Assembly: GCF_003815675.1 (NCBI RefSeq) | Contig: NZ_CP033918.1 | Coordinates: 3,720,001 to 3,784,000, forward strand | Origin: Chryseobacterium sp. G0186 | GTDB lineage: Bacteria; Bacteroidota; Bacteroidia; Flavobacteriales; Weeksellaceae | Reading direction: 5' to 3' | DNA length: 64,000 bases | Shown here: positions 1-8,857 of the stretch, piece after piece | Layout: the number at the start of each line of letters is the position of its first letter | Position numbering within the stretch: position 1 is the stretch's first letter | Made by a program: the position numbers and the translations under genes | Notes under the pieces: generated by a model | What the model saw: the letters and a program-made list of their open reading frames with translations, nothing else | Told to the model about the DNA's origin: nothing | Database searches by the model: none

Positions 1-945
1 ATCAGGATTGATGTCATACATCTTTTCCATGATAGGAATCGGATTATTGAAGTCTTCATACCCTAAAAGGAAATAGGCCATATTCTTTTCCTCATTCGTA
101 TTGGCACGTTTCATTATATTGCTGAAAGAAGCCGTGTCCGAAAGCTTCATGGAAATAAATGCAGATTCCTTACGGTCCTTACTGTTCATGAACACCTGAA
201 AGAAATTCCAATTGGCATCTCCGTTCATTTCCATACCTCTCTGGGCTCCTGCCAACTGATCCAAAGCCATATAGTAAACCGTACCCTTTAGTTTGATAGG
301 TTCTATATAGGTTTTGAATGCCTGAGCCGCAGAATCATAGTTTCTTGTATAGTGATTCAAACGGACCAGTTGATATCCATAACGCTGTTTGATCTCGGGA
401 TTTCTGGCAGCATGGTATAAAGAGGTAAGGGCAGCAATTGTTTTATCATAATCCAGAGAAGTTGCATTCTTTCTGTTTTCATCTCTGCTATAGGAATAGA
501 ATGAGTTCTCAGTTTCAATATAATTGATGCTCATAAAAGGCTCAAGATATTTGGCCTCAATTAAATAATCAATGCCCTCCTTGTATTTTTGGTAAAATCC
601 TGTTCCTAGTTTTTGCAAAAGAGGATTAGTAGGATTGCCATTCTTTAGCGCATTCAGATCATTCATGCTCATTTTGTACACAAGATTTTGGGTCTCTGCA
701 TAAGTAAGCTGATTGTTGAAGAACTTTTTCCATGCCTCAACATTATCATCAGGAATCATCGACGGGTTGTAACCACCAAAGAATCTGCTGGAGTAGGTAT
801 GGAGAAAAGGAAGATAAGATTTATCCTTAATAATACTCTGGGTAAAAAGATTGAAGTATTCATAATCAGGATCTGACCATGCACAGGCATCAGAATTCGT
901 ATAGAAAAGAGATACAACCGCAAGTGAAAGAATGTATTTTTTCAT
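1..945 (-). CDS. Secreted protein of unknown function, 3' end off the window
   Basis: An uninterrupted reading frame runs from an ATG at 945 to the left edge of the window (315 codons, no stop reached). It begins MKKYILSLAVVSLFYTNSDA, a plausible signal peptide with a short basic start and a hydrophobic core, so the product is probably exported. The mature part starts with a CAWSDPDYEYFNLF segment and is rich in Tyr, Asn and helical stretches; a segment about two thirds along resembles the helix pairs of tetratricopeptide-type proteins, but I recognise no domain. The gene lies 112 bp downstream of the lipoprotein gene at 1058-2029 on the same strand and could share its transcript. Confidence 0.85.
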   Translation of the reverse strand, partial: MKKYILSLAVVSLFYTNSDACAWSDPDYEYFNLFTQSIIKDKSYLPFLHTYSSRFFGGYNPSMIPDDNVEAWKKFFNNQLTYAETQNLVYKMSMNDLNALKNGNPTNPLLQKLGTGFYQKYKEGIDYLIEAKYLEPFMSINYIETENSFYSYSRDENRKNATSLDYDKTIAALTSLYHAARNPEIKQRYGYQLVRLNHYTRNYDSAAQAFKTYIEPIKLKGTVYYMALDQLAGAQRGMEMNGDANWNFFQVFMNSKDRKESAFISMKLSDTASFSNIMKRANTNEEKNMAYFLLGYEDFNNPIPIMEKMYDINPD

Positions 946-1057
946 AGGGTTTGTAGTGTTTTTTGTTTTTTTATATAGTTGTTTTGTAATTATGGTGCTG
1001 GCAGAAAACTTTTCAGCCTGGTGTGGCCTTGGTGATCTGCCTTAATCTGTAAAAGAT

Positions 1058-2029
1058 TTAAAATTTTCGATCTAACACAAATTTACTATCTAATTGATAA
1101 TAAATAATATTAAAATGGGTAATTTTTTTCTCCAGAAAACTGATAACATCTTCCAGTTGTTCCTCAGAAATTTCCTCTACCTTGATTTTAAAACCTTTAT
1201 TAAGGTAGTTCCCGAAGTAAAAACCATCTTTCAAAATTTCAACTTCATGATCAGAAATCTTTTTGAAATTAGGATTCTCAAGGTCCTTTTTAGACAGCGC
1301 ATTGATCAGTCTGTGCTTATCAAGATGATTGGTAACGATTCCCCAGGAATAAATAGGTAAAGCCACTTCAACTTTCCTGATAGGGTAGTCTTCCATTTTT
1401 GAAAGGTAACTTTTCAGGATACCTACATCCAGAATTGAATTTTTATCAGACTTTTTCAGGGGTGAAGAAGTAGAGTAGCACATCAGGTATACCTTTTCCA
1501 CCGGTGGAACTCCTGTTTTCTTTTTATCCTTTACCTGATGAAGACGCAGGGTACAGGTGATTTCTTTTCCGGAAACCCTCTTAAGTTCCTTTAGAAATTT
1601 AAAATAATCATCCCGTGTTCCGGCGGTCCAGTCGCAGTCGATCTGAATTTCATTATTCATTTTCAAATGATACTCTTCAGCTTTCTTTTGAATTAAATGA
1701 TGGATGCTCTCCGCAAGAAACTTAATTTCCTCCGAAGAAATACCCAGCATTGTCTGGTTCGTAATAAAAACAGTAGGTACAATCTGTTTATTGGTCTGAA
1801 AACTGTTGTCCTTTGTAATGACGGCAACAGGCTGAAACTTACCTCCGATTTTATCAACATCAAAAAACCTTGTATACAAATAAGGAACAGAAGCCTGATC
1901 CAATGCCTTCCTTTCTTCCTTATCCAGTTTCAGATAAGTTTTCCAGTAATAAAATGTGTATGGATGGTTTTCTTTCTTAGTGCACGAAGCCAAAAGAAAG
2001 CACACGAATAAAATTCTTAAAATTTTCAT
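1058..2029 (-). CDS. Lipoprotein of unknown function
   Basis: This 323-residue protein begins MKILRILFVCFLLASC, a lipoprotein signal with Cys16 as the lipidation site, so it should be anchored in the inner or outer membrane. The body contains a DCDWTAGTRDDYFKFL segment near residue 150 and alternating strand and helix segments that would suit a TIM-barrel fold like that of some glycoside-hydrolase-like lipoproteins (for example DUF3142). That comparison rests on pattern only. It is probably transcribed ahead of the secreted-protein gene that follows. I do not know its function. Confidence 0.85.
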   Translation of the reverse strand: MKILRILFVCFLLASCTKKENHPYTFYYWKTYLKLDKEERKALDQASVPYLYTRFFDVDKIGGKFQPVAVITKDNSFQTNKQIVPTVFITNQTMLGISSEEIKFLAESIHHLIQKKAEEYHLKMNNEIQIDCDWTAGTRDDYFKFLKELKRVSGKEITCTLRLHQVKDKKKTGVPPVEKVYLMCYSTSSPLKKSDKNSILDVGILKSYLSKMEDYPIRKVEVALPIYSWGIVTNHLDKHRLINALSKKDLENPNFKKISDHEVEILKDGFYFGNYLNKGFKIKVEEISEEQLEDVISFLEKKITHFNIIYYQLDSKFVLDRKF

Positions 2030-2128
2030 TGATATAAATACTCTTGCGGGAATGCTGATTCAAAAACCGTGCAGGAGTCGTTAGATTTTTTAATCTTTCC
2101 CTTTGAATAGGTAAGATAGATATTCTTT

Positions 2129-2142
2129 TATCAAATTTGATA
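2129..2142. promoter_or_regulatory. Perfect 14-bp palindrome in a promoter-length spacer
   Basis: TATCAAATTTGATA is its own reverse complement. It sits between the stop of the gene ending at 2154 and the start of the lipoprotein gene at 2029, where a dimeric regulator could bind. A+T-rich palindromes of this size also occur by chance. Confidence 0.3.
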
Positions 2143-2153
2143 TACAGGTTTTA

Positions 2154-2573
2154 TTATTTATAAAGCTCACTTTCGCACTTACAGGCATCTTTATCTATGC
2201 TTTCGCTGGAAGAGCAACAACCCTCAAGGGTTTGAATATTTCCTTTTTCGTCAGTAAGGTAAATTTTTTCTTTATCAAATTTCACGAAAAACGTTTCATT
2301 GTATCCTTTAAAGTGTACTTTCATGACTTTATTGGATGCATATTTTCCGGTATTTATTTCCTCTTTGGTTTCTTTTCCATTAGCCTGATTTACCTGAACA
2401 TATCCAAAATGAACATCTCCGTTCTTTTTAATGTCTACATAATAATGTGGCGTACCAGTACCACTGTATCCTTTCAGAATATCAAAACTTCGATGTCCCG
2501 TAAAAGGAGTCTTGACCTGAGCACAAGTAAAAATACTGATACATAAGACCACTAAACTGAAAATGTTTTTCAT
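2154..2573 (-). CDS. Small exported protein of unknown function
   Basis: I chose the ATG at 2573 (139 residues) over the in-frame ATG at 2648. The shorter form begins with a clear signal peptide (MKNIFSLVVLCISIFTCAQ), and a TANNTTTG-type promoter box at 2588-2595 lies only 15 bp upstream, inside the would-be extension. The mature protein has GHRSFDILKGYSGTGTPHYY, many Lys and Thr, and a C-terminal stretch with CCSSSES and CKCESEL, giving four cysteines near the end. I recognise no domain. No strong terminator follows. Confidence 0.8.
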   Translation of the reverse strand: MKNIFSLVVLCISIFTCAQVKTPFTGHRSFDILKGYSGTGTPHYYVDIKKNGDVHFGYVQVNQANGKETKEEINTGKYASNKVMKVHFKGYNETFFVKFDKEKIYLTDEKGNIQTLEGCCSSSESIDKDACKCESELYK

Positions 2574-2587
2574 AGTTCTTTTTTCTT

Positions 2588-2595
2588 CAAAATTA
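2588..2595 (-). promoter_or_regulatory. Probable -7 promoter box for the 2154-2573 gene
   Basis: On the minus strand the sequence reads TAATTTTG, an exact match to the Bacteroidota -7 consensus TANNTTTG. It lies 15 bp before the chosen start. A weak TTTA element is about 20 bp further upstream in place of TTTG. Confidence 0.45.
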
Positions 2596-2706
2596 AACAT
2601 ATTTCCTAAGCCGGTAAACCGTAAAATCCCGGTGATTAAATAAGGCAATCGTATTAAGTTCAGACTTCTTTTTCTACAATGGCTGTGATTTGCATACCCA
2701 TTCCCA

Positions 2707-2755
2707 TCCTTTGGAGGGGTGGTGAAAATTCTAAGAATTTTTGACAGGGCGGTTT
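2707..2755. repeat. Intergenic repeat-like element with a hairpin core
   Basis: A GGAGGGGTGGTG block is followed by an 8-bp inverted repeat (AAAATTCT at 2725-2732 and AGAATTTT at 2734-2741) and then a CAGGGCGGTT block. From memory, very similar stretches are scattered between genes in Chryseobacterium and relatives, but only this copy is visible here, so the repeat status is inferred. Confidence 0.4.
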
Positions 2756-2764
2756 CAGGATAAC

Positions 2765-2793
2765 AAAAAAACCACTCCGGAAAAGAGTGGTTT
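2765..2793 (-). terminator. Terminator of the glp operon
   Basis: AAACCACTC (2769-2777) and GAGTGGTTT (2785-2793) form a 9-bp stem with a 7-nt loop. Read on the minus strand, the stem ends in a run of seven T residues, as expected for an intrinsic terminator after the porin-like gene that ends at 2819. Confidence 0.8.
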
Positions 2794-2818
2794 CTATATA
2801 ATCTAGTTAAAGTTTGAA

Positions 2819-3628
2819 TTAAAAAACAGTTGCTGCAAGTTGAATTCTGGCGTACTTATTAGATGGATTCCACATCGCCATCATAGAGAGAGGAAGACTG
2901 TAATGATCTGTAATCTTAAGCGTCTTTCCTGCTTTCACTCCTACATTCACTATATCAAAATTGTTTTTTCCGTTTCCATATAAAAAGGTGTTGCCATTGA
3001 GCGAAAATCCAGCCCCCACAAAGGCATCCAGGTTTACTTTCTGTCCACTGATGACAGGATAGCTTGCCTGGATATAGGTAGAATACCTGTTCTTTTTATA
3101 GCTTCCATCCGGTTCAAGAATCACTTCTCCTGCATTGGCGCCCCCATAAAGCATAATATCTGCTTCAATATTAATAGGGAAGGAAGGTCCAAATGTATAA
3201 TTGGTTCTTAAATCTATGATATGGGCAGTTCTTCTTTGTGAATAGCTAAAGATATCATCGGCAGCTACTGCTGTATTAATATTTCTGGAGTTATAAAGAT
3301 CCCATAATCCTATATAAAAACGTCCGTCAGAATACTGGATGTAGTAATTAATCTCCTTGTAGTGCGTATTATCCTTGTCGTCTGCCAGCGCAGAAGCACC
3401 CCAAATTCCTACTTTCCATTTCTTTTCAGCGTCCAGCGCATAGGAAAGATTTCCCATTACAACAGGTTTATCCGTAATGATCAAACCCCTCCATAAATGG
3501 TTGTTCTGAATATTGGCCGTAAAGTCAAGTCTGCTTTCTTTCGTCTCTTTTGCTTCGTTGCTTTCCTGTGAAAACAATTTTCCTGTGCCTAAGGCAAGTA
3601 GAAGAATTCCTTTTACTATTTTCATCAT
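2819..3628 (-). CDS. Outer-membrane porin-like protein of the glycerol operon (TorF-like)
   Basis: The 269-residue product has a signal peptide (about 1-20), a short charged linker and then repeated amphipathic strands ending in a terminal Phe, as in outer-membrane beta-barrels. The N-terminal segment with NNHLWRG followed by KPVVMGNLSY resembles the SDYxFRGxSQT...P..QG..DY pattern of TorF/Gcw_chp putative porins. The family call is by pattern only. It starts 9 bp after glpF, and a terminator follows it, so it is the last gene of the glp operon. A role in letting glycerol or glycerol phosphate through the outer membrane is my inference from context. Confidence 0.75.
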   Translation of the reverse strand: MMKIVKGILLLALGTGKLFSQESNEAKETKESRLDFTANIQNNHLWRGLIITDKPVVMGNLSYALDAEKKWKVGIWGASALADDKDNTHYKEINYYIQYSDGRFYIGLWDLYNSRNINTAVAADDIFSYSQRRTAHIIDLRTNYTFGPSFPINIEADIMLYGGANAGEVILEPDGSYKKNRYSTYIQASYPVISGQKVNLDAFVGAGFSLNGNTFLYGNGKNNFDIVNVGVKAGKTLKITDHYSLPLSMMAMWNPSNKYARIQLAATVF

Positions 3629-3637
3629 TCGTACTTT

Positions 3638-4369
3638 TTATTTTAGCATGATGAATAATAATGCTGCAATGACAGCCCCTGTGATAGGTCCTAATACAGG
3701 AATCCATGCATAACTCCAGTCACTGCTGCCCTTTACCGGAAGGATGGCGTGCATAATTCTGGGAGCAAGATCTCTCGCAGGATTAATAGCATATCCTGTA
3801 GTTCCTCCTAAGGAAAGTCCTATTACCCAAACAAGAAATGTAACGGGGATAGCTCCTACAGAACCTAATCCAACTTTCGCATTAGGGTCTACCTGCAAAG
3901 CAATACTTGGATCCGAAAAATGAAAAATAACAAAGACCAGTACAAAGGTTCCGATAATTTCACTAATCAGGTTGGAAGAAACTTTTCTGATAGCAGGACT
4001 TGTGCTGAAACAAGCCAACTTTGCTCCTTCATCCTCCGTAATGGCAAAATGATCTTTATGGAATAACCACACAAGAAAAGCTCCAAGCATTCCCCCAATC
4101 ATTTGGGCAGCAATGTAGGTGGGCACTAAGTCCCATGAAAACTTTCCTGCAGCTGCCAAACCAATGGTTACAGCCGGGTTAAGGTGGGCACCACTTACGG
4201 GACCGGCAACAGTTACCCCAACAAAAACGGCTAATGCCCATGCTGTGGTGATAACAATCCATCCGGAGTTATTCCCTTTGGTATCTTTCAGGACGACATT
4301 GGCTACAACACCGTTGCCTAACAATATAAGAAGCATCGTTCCGATCACTTCTGCGATAAATGGAGTCAT
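3638..4369 (-). CDS. glpF: Glycerol facilitator (aquaglyceroporin)
   Basis: This 243-residue MIP-family channel passes glycerol across the inner membrane by facilitated diffusion; phosphorylation by GlpK then traps it. Both pore half-helix motifs are intact: NPA at about 64-66 within AHLNPAVTIG, and NPARD at about 196-200, whose Asp is typical of the glycerol-passing rather than water-only branch. Six membrane segments can be placed. It lies between glpK (24 bp upstream) and the porin-like gene (9 bp downstream) in the same operon. Confidence 0.97.
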   Translation of the reverse strand: MTPFIAEVIGTMLLILLGNGVVANVVLKDTKGNNSGWIVITTAWALAVFVGVTVAGPVSGAHLNPAVTIGLAAAGKFSWDLVPTYIAAQMIGGMLGAFLVWLFHKDHFAITEDEGAKLACFSTSPAIRKVSSNLISEIIGTFVLVFVIFHFSDPSIALQVDPNAKVGLGSVGAIPVTFLVWVIGLSLGGTTGYAINPARDLAPRIMHAILPVKGSSDWSYAWIPVLGPITGAVIAALLFIMLK

Positions 4370-4393
4370 ATGTGTATTTTTAAAGTCAGAGAA

Positions 4394-5890
4394 TTAATCT
4401 TCTATCCAGCTTTGAGCACGTGATACTGCTTTGGTCCAAAAGTGAACCATGGTATCTACTTTTTCCTTTTCCAGTTTAGGATGGAAATCCTTGTCTACAA
4501 TCCATTGAGCCTGTATTTCATCAATGTTTTTCCAGTATCCAACAGCAAGGCCTGCCAGATAAGCTGCTCCAAGTGCCGTTGTTTCCAGGGTTTTGGGTCT
4601 GGTGATTTTAAACCCGAAAAGATCAGACTGAATCTGCATTAATAAATCACTTGCCGAAGCTCCCCCGTCTACTCTTAGCTCAAGGCTCGCTCTTCCGGAA
4701 TCAGCTTCCATAGATTTTACAATATCATAAACCTGAAATGCAATTCCCTCTAAGGTTGCTCTTGCGATATGTCCGTCAGTTGTACCGCGGGTAATCCCCA
4801 CAATAGTTCCACGTGCGTATTGATCCCAATGAGGAGCACCCAAACCTGTAAGGGCAGGAACAAAATAAACTCCGCCATTATCTTCAACAGATGCTGCCAG
4901 ATCATTAACCTGGTCAGAAGACTGAATAAGCTTAAGGCCGTCTCTTAACCATTGAATGGCGGCACCTCCTACAAATACACTTCCTTCCAATGCATAGTTA
5001 ACTTCTCCGTTGATCTTCCATGCCACTGTGGTCAGAAGATTGTTTTTTGATGAAACAGCTTCTTTTCCGGTATTCATTAAGAGGAAACAACCTGTTCCGT
5101 AAGTGTTTTTTACCATTCCCGGGGAAGTACACATCTGTCCAAATAATGCAGCCTGCTGATCACCCGCGATCCCTGCAATAGGAATTTTAGTGGAAAATAG
5201 AGTCGTTGCTGTTTCTCCATATACTTCACTACTTTGTTTGACCTCAGGAAGAATAGCCCTTGGTATATTGAAAAGTTGCAATAGATCATTGTCCCATTCC
5301 AAAGTATGGATATTTAAAAGCATTGTTCTGCTGGCATTGGAAACATCGGTGATGAACATTTTTCCACGGGTAAGCTTCCATACAAGCCAGGTATCAACAG
5401 TTCCGAAACATAATTCTCCTGCTTCTGCTTTTTCTCTTGCTCCTTCTACATTGTCAAGGATCCATTTCAGTTTGGTAGCAGAGAAGTAAGCGTCTAAAAC
5501 AAGTCCTGTTTTTTCCCGGATGGTTTCTGCATGTCCCTGCTCTTTCAGTTCATCACAGTATTTGGAAGTTCTGCGGTCCTGCCATACAATAGCATTATAA
5601 ATAGGCTCGCCGGATTCTTTGTCCCAAACTATAGTTGTTTCACGTTGGTTCGTAATCCCAATAGCTGCTACTTCCAATCCTGAAATACCTGCCTTGGCAA
5701 TAATCTCAGCCGCTACAGAAATCTGTGAAGACCAGATTTCGTTTGGGTCATGCTCTACCCAGCCCGGAGTTGGAAATATTTGTCTGAAGTCTTTTTGAGA
5801 TACATATTTTATTTCTCCGCTGTGATTGAATAGAATCGCTCTGGAGGAAGTAGTTCCCTGATCTAAAGCGAGTATTAATTTTTCATTCAT
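4394..5890 (-). CDS. glpK: Glycerol kinase
   Basis: A 498-residue FGGY-family kinase, full length, that converts glycerol and ATP to sn-glycerol 3-phosphate in the cytoplasm. The N-terminal phosphate-binding motif DQGTTSSRA is at about 10-18, and [10 protein letters not shown], part of the active site, lies in the middle. The C-terminal domain has the LRVDGGAS and [11 protein letters not shown] motifs. It begins 7 bp after glpD and is followed by glpF, giving oxidation, phosphorylation and uptake in one transcript. Confidence 0.98.
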   Translation of the reverse strand: MNEKLILALDQGTTSSRAILFNHSGEIKYVSQKDFRQIFPTPGWVEHDPNEIWSSQISVAAEIIAKAGISGLEVAAIGITNQRETTIVWDKESGEPIYNAIVWQDRRTSKYCDELKEQGHAETIREKTGLVLDAYFSATKLKWILDNVEGAREKAEAGELCFGTVDTWLVWKLTRGKMFITDVSNASRTMLLNIHTLEWDNDLLQLFNIPRAILPEVKQSSEVYGETATTLFSTKIPIAGIAGDQQAALFGQMCTSPGMVKNTYGTGCFLLMNTGKEAVSSKNNLLTTVAWKINGEVNYALEGSVFVGGAAIQWLRDGLKLIQSSDQVNDLAASVEDNGGVYFVPALTGLGAPHWDQYARGTIVGITRGTTDGHIARATLEGIAFQVYDIVKSMEADSGRASLELRVDGGASASDLLMQIQSDLFGFKITRPKTLETTALGAAYLAGLAVGYWKNIDEIQAQWIVDKDFHPKLEKEKVDTMVHFWTKAVSRAQSWIED

Positions 5891-5897
5891 ATCGTGA

Positions 5898-7496
5898 TTA
5901 ATTAAGGTTGATAACTTTAGGTGAATAAGGTGTTAGTAAATATCCTTTTGCTAGTTCAATGAATTCGTTTTCCTGTTGCTGTGCCCATTCCTCAGAATAT
6001 CCTTTTTCCTCAGCAATGATTCTTGCAACATGATGAGCACTGTCAATAGCTGCTCTGGCATCAAGGAATAGTAAACGTGCTCTTCTTGCCAAAACATCTT
6101 CAATAGTTTCAGCCATTTCACTTCTTACGGCCCATACCACTTCTGCAACAGTGAAAGGGTGATCCGGATGTATTTTTTGTGAAAAACGTGGATTGCTTTC
6201 CTGTAAAGCTTTTATGGCGGGAATATCAGATCCGTATACATATAAATGATTGGTTCTGTCTACCTGTTCAGGTTTTACATTTCCATGAATAGACATATGT
6301 TCTGTTTTAGATAGAGTATTGCCTAGCCTATGAACCTGCATGGCTTTGTCAATAGTATCTTCAGCCATTTTACGGTAAGTTGTCCATTTCCCTCCAATGA
6401 TGGAGATTAATCCTGTATCTGATGCAATGACCTTATGGCTTCGGGAAACCTCTTTTGTGCTTTTACTACCATCTTTCGGAGCAGCAAGAGGGCGAAGACC
6501 AGCAAAGACAGACTTTACGTCCTCACGGGTTGGTTTTTTAGAAAGGTACTGTCTTGCTGTATTGAGTACGAAACTAATTTCTTCCTCCAAAGCACGAGGC
6601 TCAAAACTCTCATCTTTCAGAAGAGTGTCTGTAGTTCCCACTAAAGCTCTGTCATGCCAAGGCACAACAAATAAAACTCTTCCGTCTGATGTTTTTGGAA
6701 TCATGATGGCATCATCACTCTTCAGGAATGATTTATCCAATACCAAGTGAATTCCCTGACTTGGTACCACAAGTTTACCGTGTTTAGGGTTATTCATATT
6801 AAGAATGTCATTCGTAAACACTCCGGTTGCATTGATGACAACTTTTGCATGAATTTGGTATTGTTGTTTAGAGAACTGATCTTCTGCAACCACACCAATG
6901 ATTTTATCAGCATCATTTTTCAGAAGGTTCACCACCTTTACATAATTCACTGCGCTTCCACCTTTCTCTATGATGGTTTGGGATAAATTGATCGCAAGCC
7001 TTGCATCGTCAAACTGTCCGTCCTGGTAAACAACACCACTCATCAAATGATTTTGTTCAATAGTTGGAAGTTTTTCAACGGTTTTAGATTTGCCGATGTA
7101 TTTTGTTTTACCCAAGCTTAGTTTTCCTGCAAGGAAGTCATAAACAGATAAGCCTATTTTGTAATAGATTCCTCCCCACCAGGTATAATTAGGAATAATG
7201 AAAGACTGGTTTTTTACTATATGTGCTGCATTTTTGGCTAATAAACCTCTTTCTTTTAATGCTTCTTTCACTAATCCGACATCTCCCTGTGCTAAATATC
7301 TTACTCCACCATGTACCAATTTGGTGCTTCTGCTGGATGTAGCTTTCGCAAAGTCATGAGATTCAAGCAATAGGGTTTTGAATCCTCTGCTTACTGCGTC
7401 TAACGCTGAGCCTAAACCACTGGCTCCTCCTCCTATGACAATAAAGTCCCATTCTTTTACACTGGTTAACTTACTAAGTTCTTCGTTTCGTTTCAT
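5898..7496 (-). CDS. glpD: Glycerol-3-phosphate dehydrogenase (aerobic, FAD)
   Basis: The 532-residue flavoprotein oxidises glycerol 3-phosphate to dihydroxyacetone phosphate and passes electrons to the quinone pool at the inner membrane. The Rossmann motif VIGGGASG is at about 20-27, followed by the [26 protein letters not shown] signature (described by its key residues: E, DF, TSSRSTK, HGG). The C-terminal domain carries the [21 protein letters not shown] region typical of the family. It is the first gene of the operon. The GAAACGAAACG of its first codons overlaps the repeat array described as a possible GlpR operator. Confidence 0.97.
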   Translation of the reverse strand: MKRNEELSKLTSVKEWDFIVIGGGASGLGSALDAVSRGFKTLLLESHDFAKATSSRSTKLVHGGVRYLAQGDVGLVKEALKERGLLAKNAAHIVKNQSFIIPNYTWWGGIYYKIGLSVYDFLAGKLSLGKTKYIGKSKTVEKLPTIEQNHLMSGVVYQDGQFDDARLAINLSQTIIEKGGSAVNYVKVVNLLKNDADKIIGVVAEDQFSKQQYQIHAKVVINATGVFTNDILNMNNPKHGKLVVPSQGIHLVLDKSFLKSDDAIMIPKTSDGRVLFVVPWHDRALVGTTDTLLKDESFEPRALEEEISFVLNTARQYLSKKPTREDVKSVFAGLRPLAAPKDGSKSTKEVSRSHKVIASDTGLISIIGGKWTTYRKMAEDTIDKAMQVHRLGNTLSKTEHMSIHGNVKPEQVDRTNHLYVYGSDIPAIKALQESNPRFSQKIHPDHPFTVAEVVWAVRSEMAETIEDVLARRARLLFLDARAAIDSAHHVARIIAEEKGYSEEWAQQQENEFIELAKGYLLTPYSPKVINLN

Positions 7497-7520
7497 AAAT
7501 GTTTCGTTTATGTTTCGTTT
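7485..7520. promoter_or_regulatory. Three direct repeats GTTTCGTTT, candidate GlpR operator
   Basis: GTTTCGTTT occurs at 7485-7493 (inside the first codons of glpD), 7501-7509 and 7512-7520. The last two are part of an 11-bp tandem ATGTTTCGTTT. They lie just downstream of the glpD -7 box, where a bound repressor would block transcription. DeoR-family regulators use short repeats of this kind. A reverse-oriented partial copy (AAACGAA, 7602-7608) lies just before the regulator's own start codon. Binding by the neighbouring regulator is inferred. Confidence 0.55.
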
Positions 7521-7521
7521 T

Positions 7522-7550
7522 CAAATATATAAATTAAAAATGAAAGCAAA
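7522..7550 (-). promoter_or_regulatory. Promoter of the glpD operon
   Basis: On the minus strand TTTG (7547-7550) is followed after 17 bp by TATATTTG (7522-7529), an exact TANNTTTG box. This fits the Flavobacterium-type promoter. It ends 26 bp before the glpD start, and the repeat array lies between the two. Confidence 0.6.
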
Positions 7551-7590
7551 AAGAAAATAAATGAAATTTTAAATTCTGAAAAAAAAGCGG

Positions 7591-7598
7591 TAATTTTG
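7591..7598 (+). promoter_or_regulatory. Probable -7 box for the DeoR-type regulator
   Basis: TAATTTTG matches TANNTTTG and ends 14 bp before the ATG at 7613, so the transcript would have a very short leader. No good TTTG element is seen at the expected upstream distance. Confidence 0.45.
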
Positions 7599-7612
7599 AT
7601 CAAACGAATAAA

Positions 7613-8374
7613 ATGGAAAAGCTAATCCCAAGGCACGATGAAATATTAAAGGAACTTGATAAAAAGGGACATGTTCTTGTTCAGGATCTATGTGAAAAAC
7701 TAAATGTTTCTTCAGTTACGATTCGAAAGGATCTGAACTCTCTTGAAAGCTTGGGGCTTCTCTTCAGAAATCACGGAGGGGCCAGTAAGCAGGTAAGATA
7801 TGCCTATGAGAAAAATGTGGTAGAGAAGGAAAGTATCAATGTTGAAGCAAAACAGGCTATTGCAAAGGCTGCTCTCTCATTGATTAATGAGAACGATTGT
7901 ATTATTTTAGCTTCCGGAACTACAATGCATTATCTTGCCCGGATGCTAATGAATTTTGGTTCACTTACGGTGTTGACATCTTCATTAAGGGTTGCTATTG
8001 AACTCTGCAACAATCCTAATATTAGTATCATCCAGCTGGGAGGTGAAGTCCGAAAAAGCTCTACCTCAATAGTGGGATCTATTTCAGAAGAGATTCTTAA
8101 ACAGTTTTCCTGTAATAAGCTTTTCCTGGGAGTGGATGGGATTGACCCTGAGTTTGGGATCAGTACTTCCAATGCGGCGGAAGCTCACCTCAATCAGGTG
8201 ATGATGGAGTGTGCGGATCAGACTATTATTCTTGCGGATTCTTCAAAGCTGAATAAGAAGGGTTTTGGAAAAATTGCATCATTGGATCAGGTAGATTATC
8301 TAATTACGGATGATGGTATTTCTGTTGAAGAACAGGCTAAGTTAGAAGAAGTTGGAGTTAATGTTCTTAGATAA
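7613..8374 (+). CDS. glpR: DeoR-family transcriptional regulator, probable glycerol repressor
   Basis: The 253-residue protein has an N-terminal winged helix-turn-helix (about 8-60) with the DeoR signature VQDLCEKLNVSSVTIRKDL followed by LFRNHGGA. Its C-terminal domain is the sugar-phosphate sensing type, with ILASGTTMHYLA, a GVDGIDPEFG loop and the final ADSSKLNKKGF segment. In this family a phosphorylated metabolite, such as glycerol 3-phosphate for GlpR, releases the protein from DNA. It is divergent from glpD and separated by 116 bp carrying both promoters and the repeat array, so local control of the glp operon is likely. The effector is inferred. Confidence 0.88.
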   Translation: MEKLIPRHDEILKELDKKGHVLVQDLCEKLNVSSVTIRKDLNSLESLGLLFRNHGGASKQVRYAYEKNVVEKESINVEAKQAIAKAALSLINENDCIILASGTTMHYLARMLMNFGSLTVLTSSLRVAIELCNNPNISIIQLGGEVRKSSTSIVGSISEEILKQFSCNKLFLGVDGIDPEFGISTSNAAEAHLNQVMMECADQTIILADSSKLNKKGFGKIASLDQVDYLITDDGISVEEQAKLEEVGVNVLR

Positions 8375-8537
8375 CCATTAATATTGACGTAAAACGGCAT
8401 TGGTGTTCTGGTGAATATTTATGTTTTATTTTAATTGTTTAAATATTTATCATTATTTGGTGATTTTTTTTATTAAAAATTTGGTTATCTGCCTTTTTTT
8501 TAATTACTTAGTAAAACTAAAACAAAAAAATATTACC

Positions 8538-8783
8538 ATGAAAAAACTATTTTTAATGGCAACAATTATGGTTGCCGGTTCAATGAGTGCAAACACTATT
8601 TCGTCTGAAGCTGAAATCACAGCAGAAAATACAACAACACCTAAAGTAGAAACAAAAGCAGCGGCATATGGGTGTGTGCCTACAACTCTTTCTTGTGGAA
8701 TCACAGGGATGGCTTGTGGGGAAACACTTGCTGATGTGATTGATATTGCTATCATAGCAGACGATATACTGTGTGGGAATTAA
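8538..8783 (+). CDS. Small Cys-containing exported peptide
   Basis: I took the ATG at 8538 (81 residues) because it opens a clean signal peptide (MKKLFLMATIMVAGSMSAN); the in-frame ATG at 8421 would add a second hydrophobic stretch encoded by very A+T-rich spacer. After an acidic, Thr-rich linker the C-terminal part reads AAYGCVPTTLSCGITGMACG and ends DDILCGN, with four cysteines that could form two disulfides after export. A terminator hairpin follows at 8808-8832, separating it from the GLPGLI gene. I recognise no family. Confidence 0.7.
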   Translation: MKKLFLMATIMVAGSMSANTISSEAEITAENTTTPKVETKAAAYGCVPTTLSCGITGMACGETLADVIDIAIIADDILCGN

Positions 8784-8807
8784 TAAACATTAATCAATAC
8801 AAACTGT

Positions 8808-8832
8808 AAAAGAGGATTCAATATCCTCTTTT
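8808..8832 (+). terminator. Terminator after the small Cys peptide
   Basis: AAAAGAGGAT (8808-8817) and ATCCTCTTTT (8823-8832) form a 10-bp stem with a 5-nt loop that ends in a T run. It could end transcription of the peptide gene or attenuate read-through into the next gene. Confidence 0.65.
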
Positions 8833-8857
8833 ATGGTTTACTGTAGATAACTTTTTT

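Noticed and set aside
688..876. Plus-strand ORF at 688-876
   Set aside because: It lies antisense to the secreted-protein gene and has no features of a real protein.
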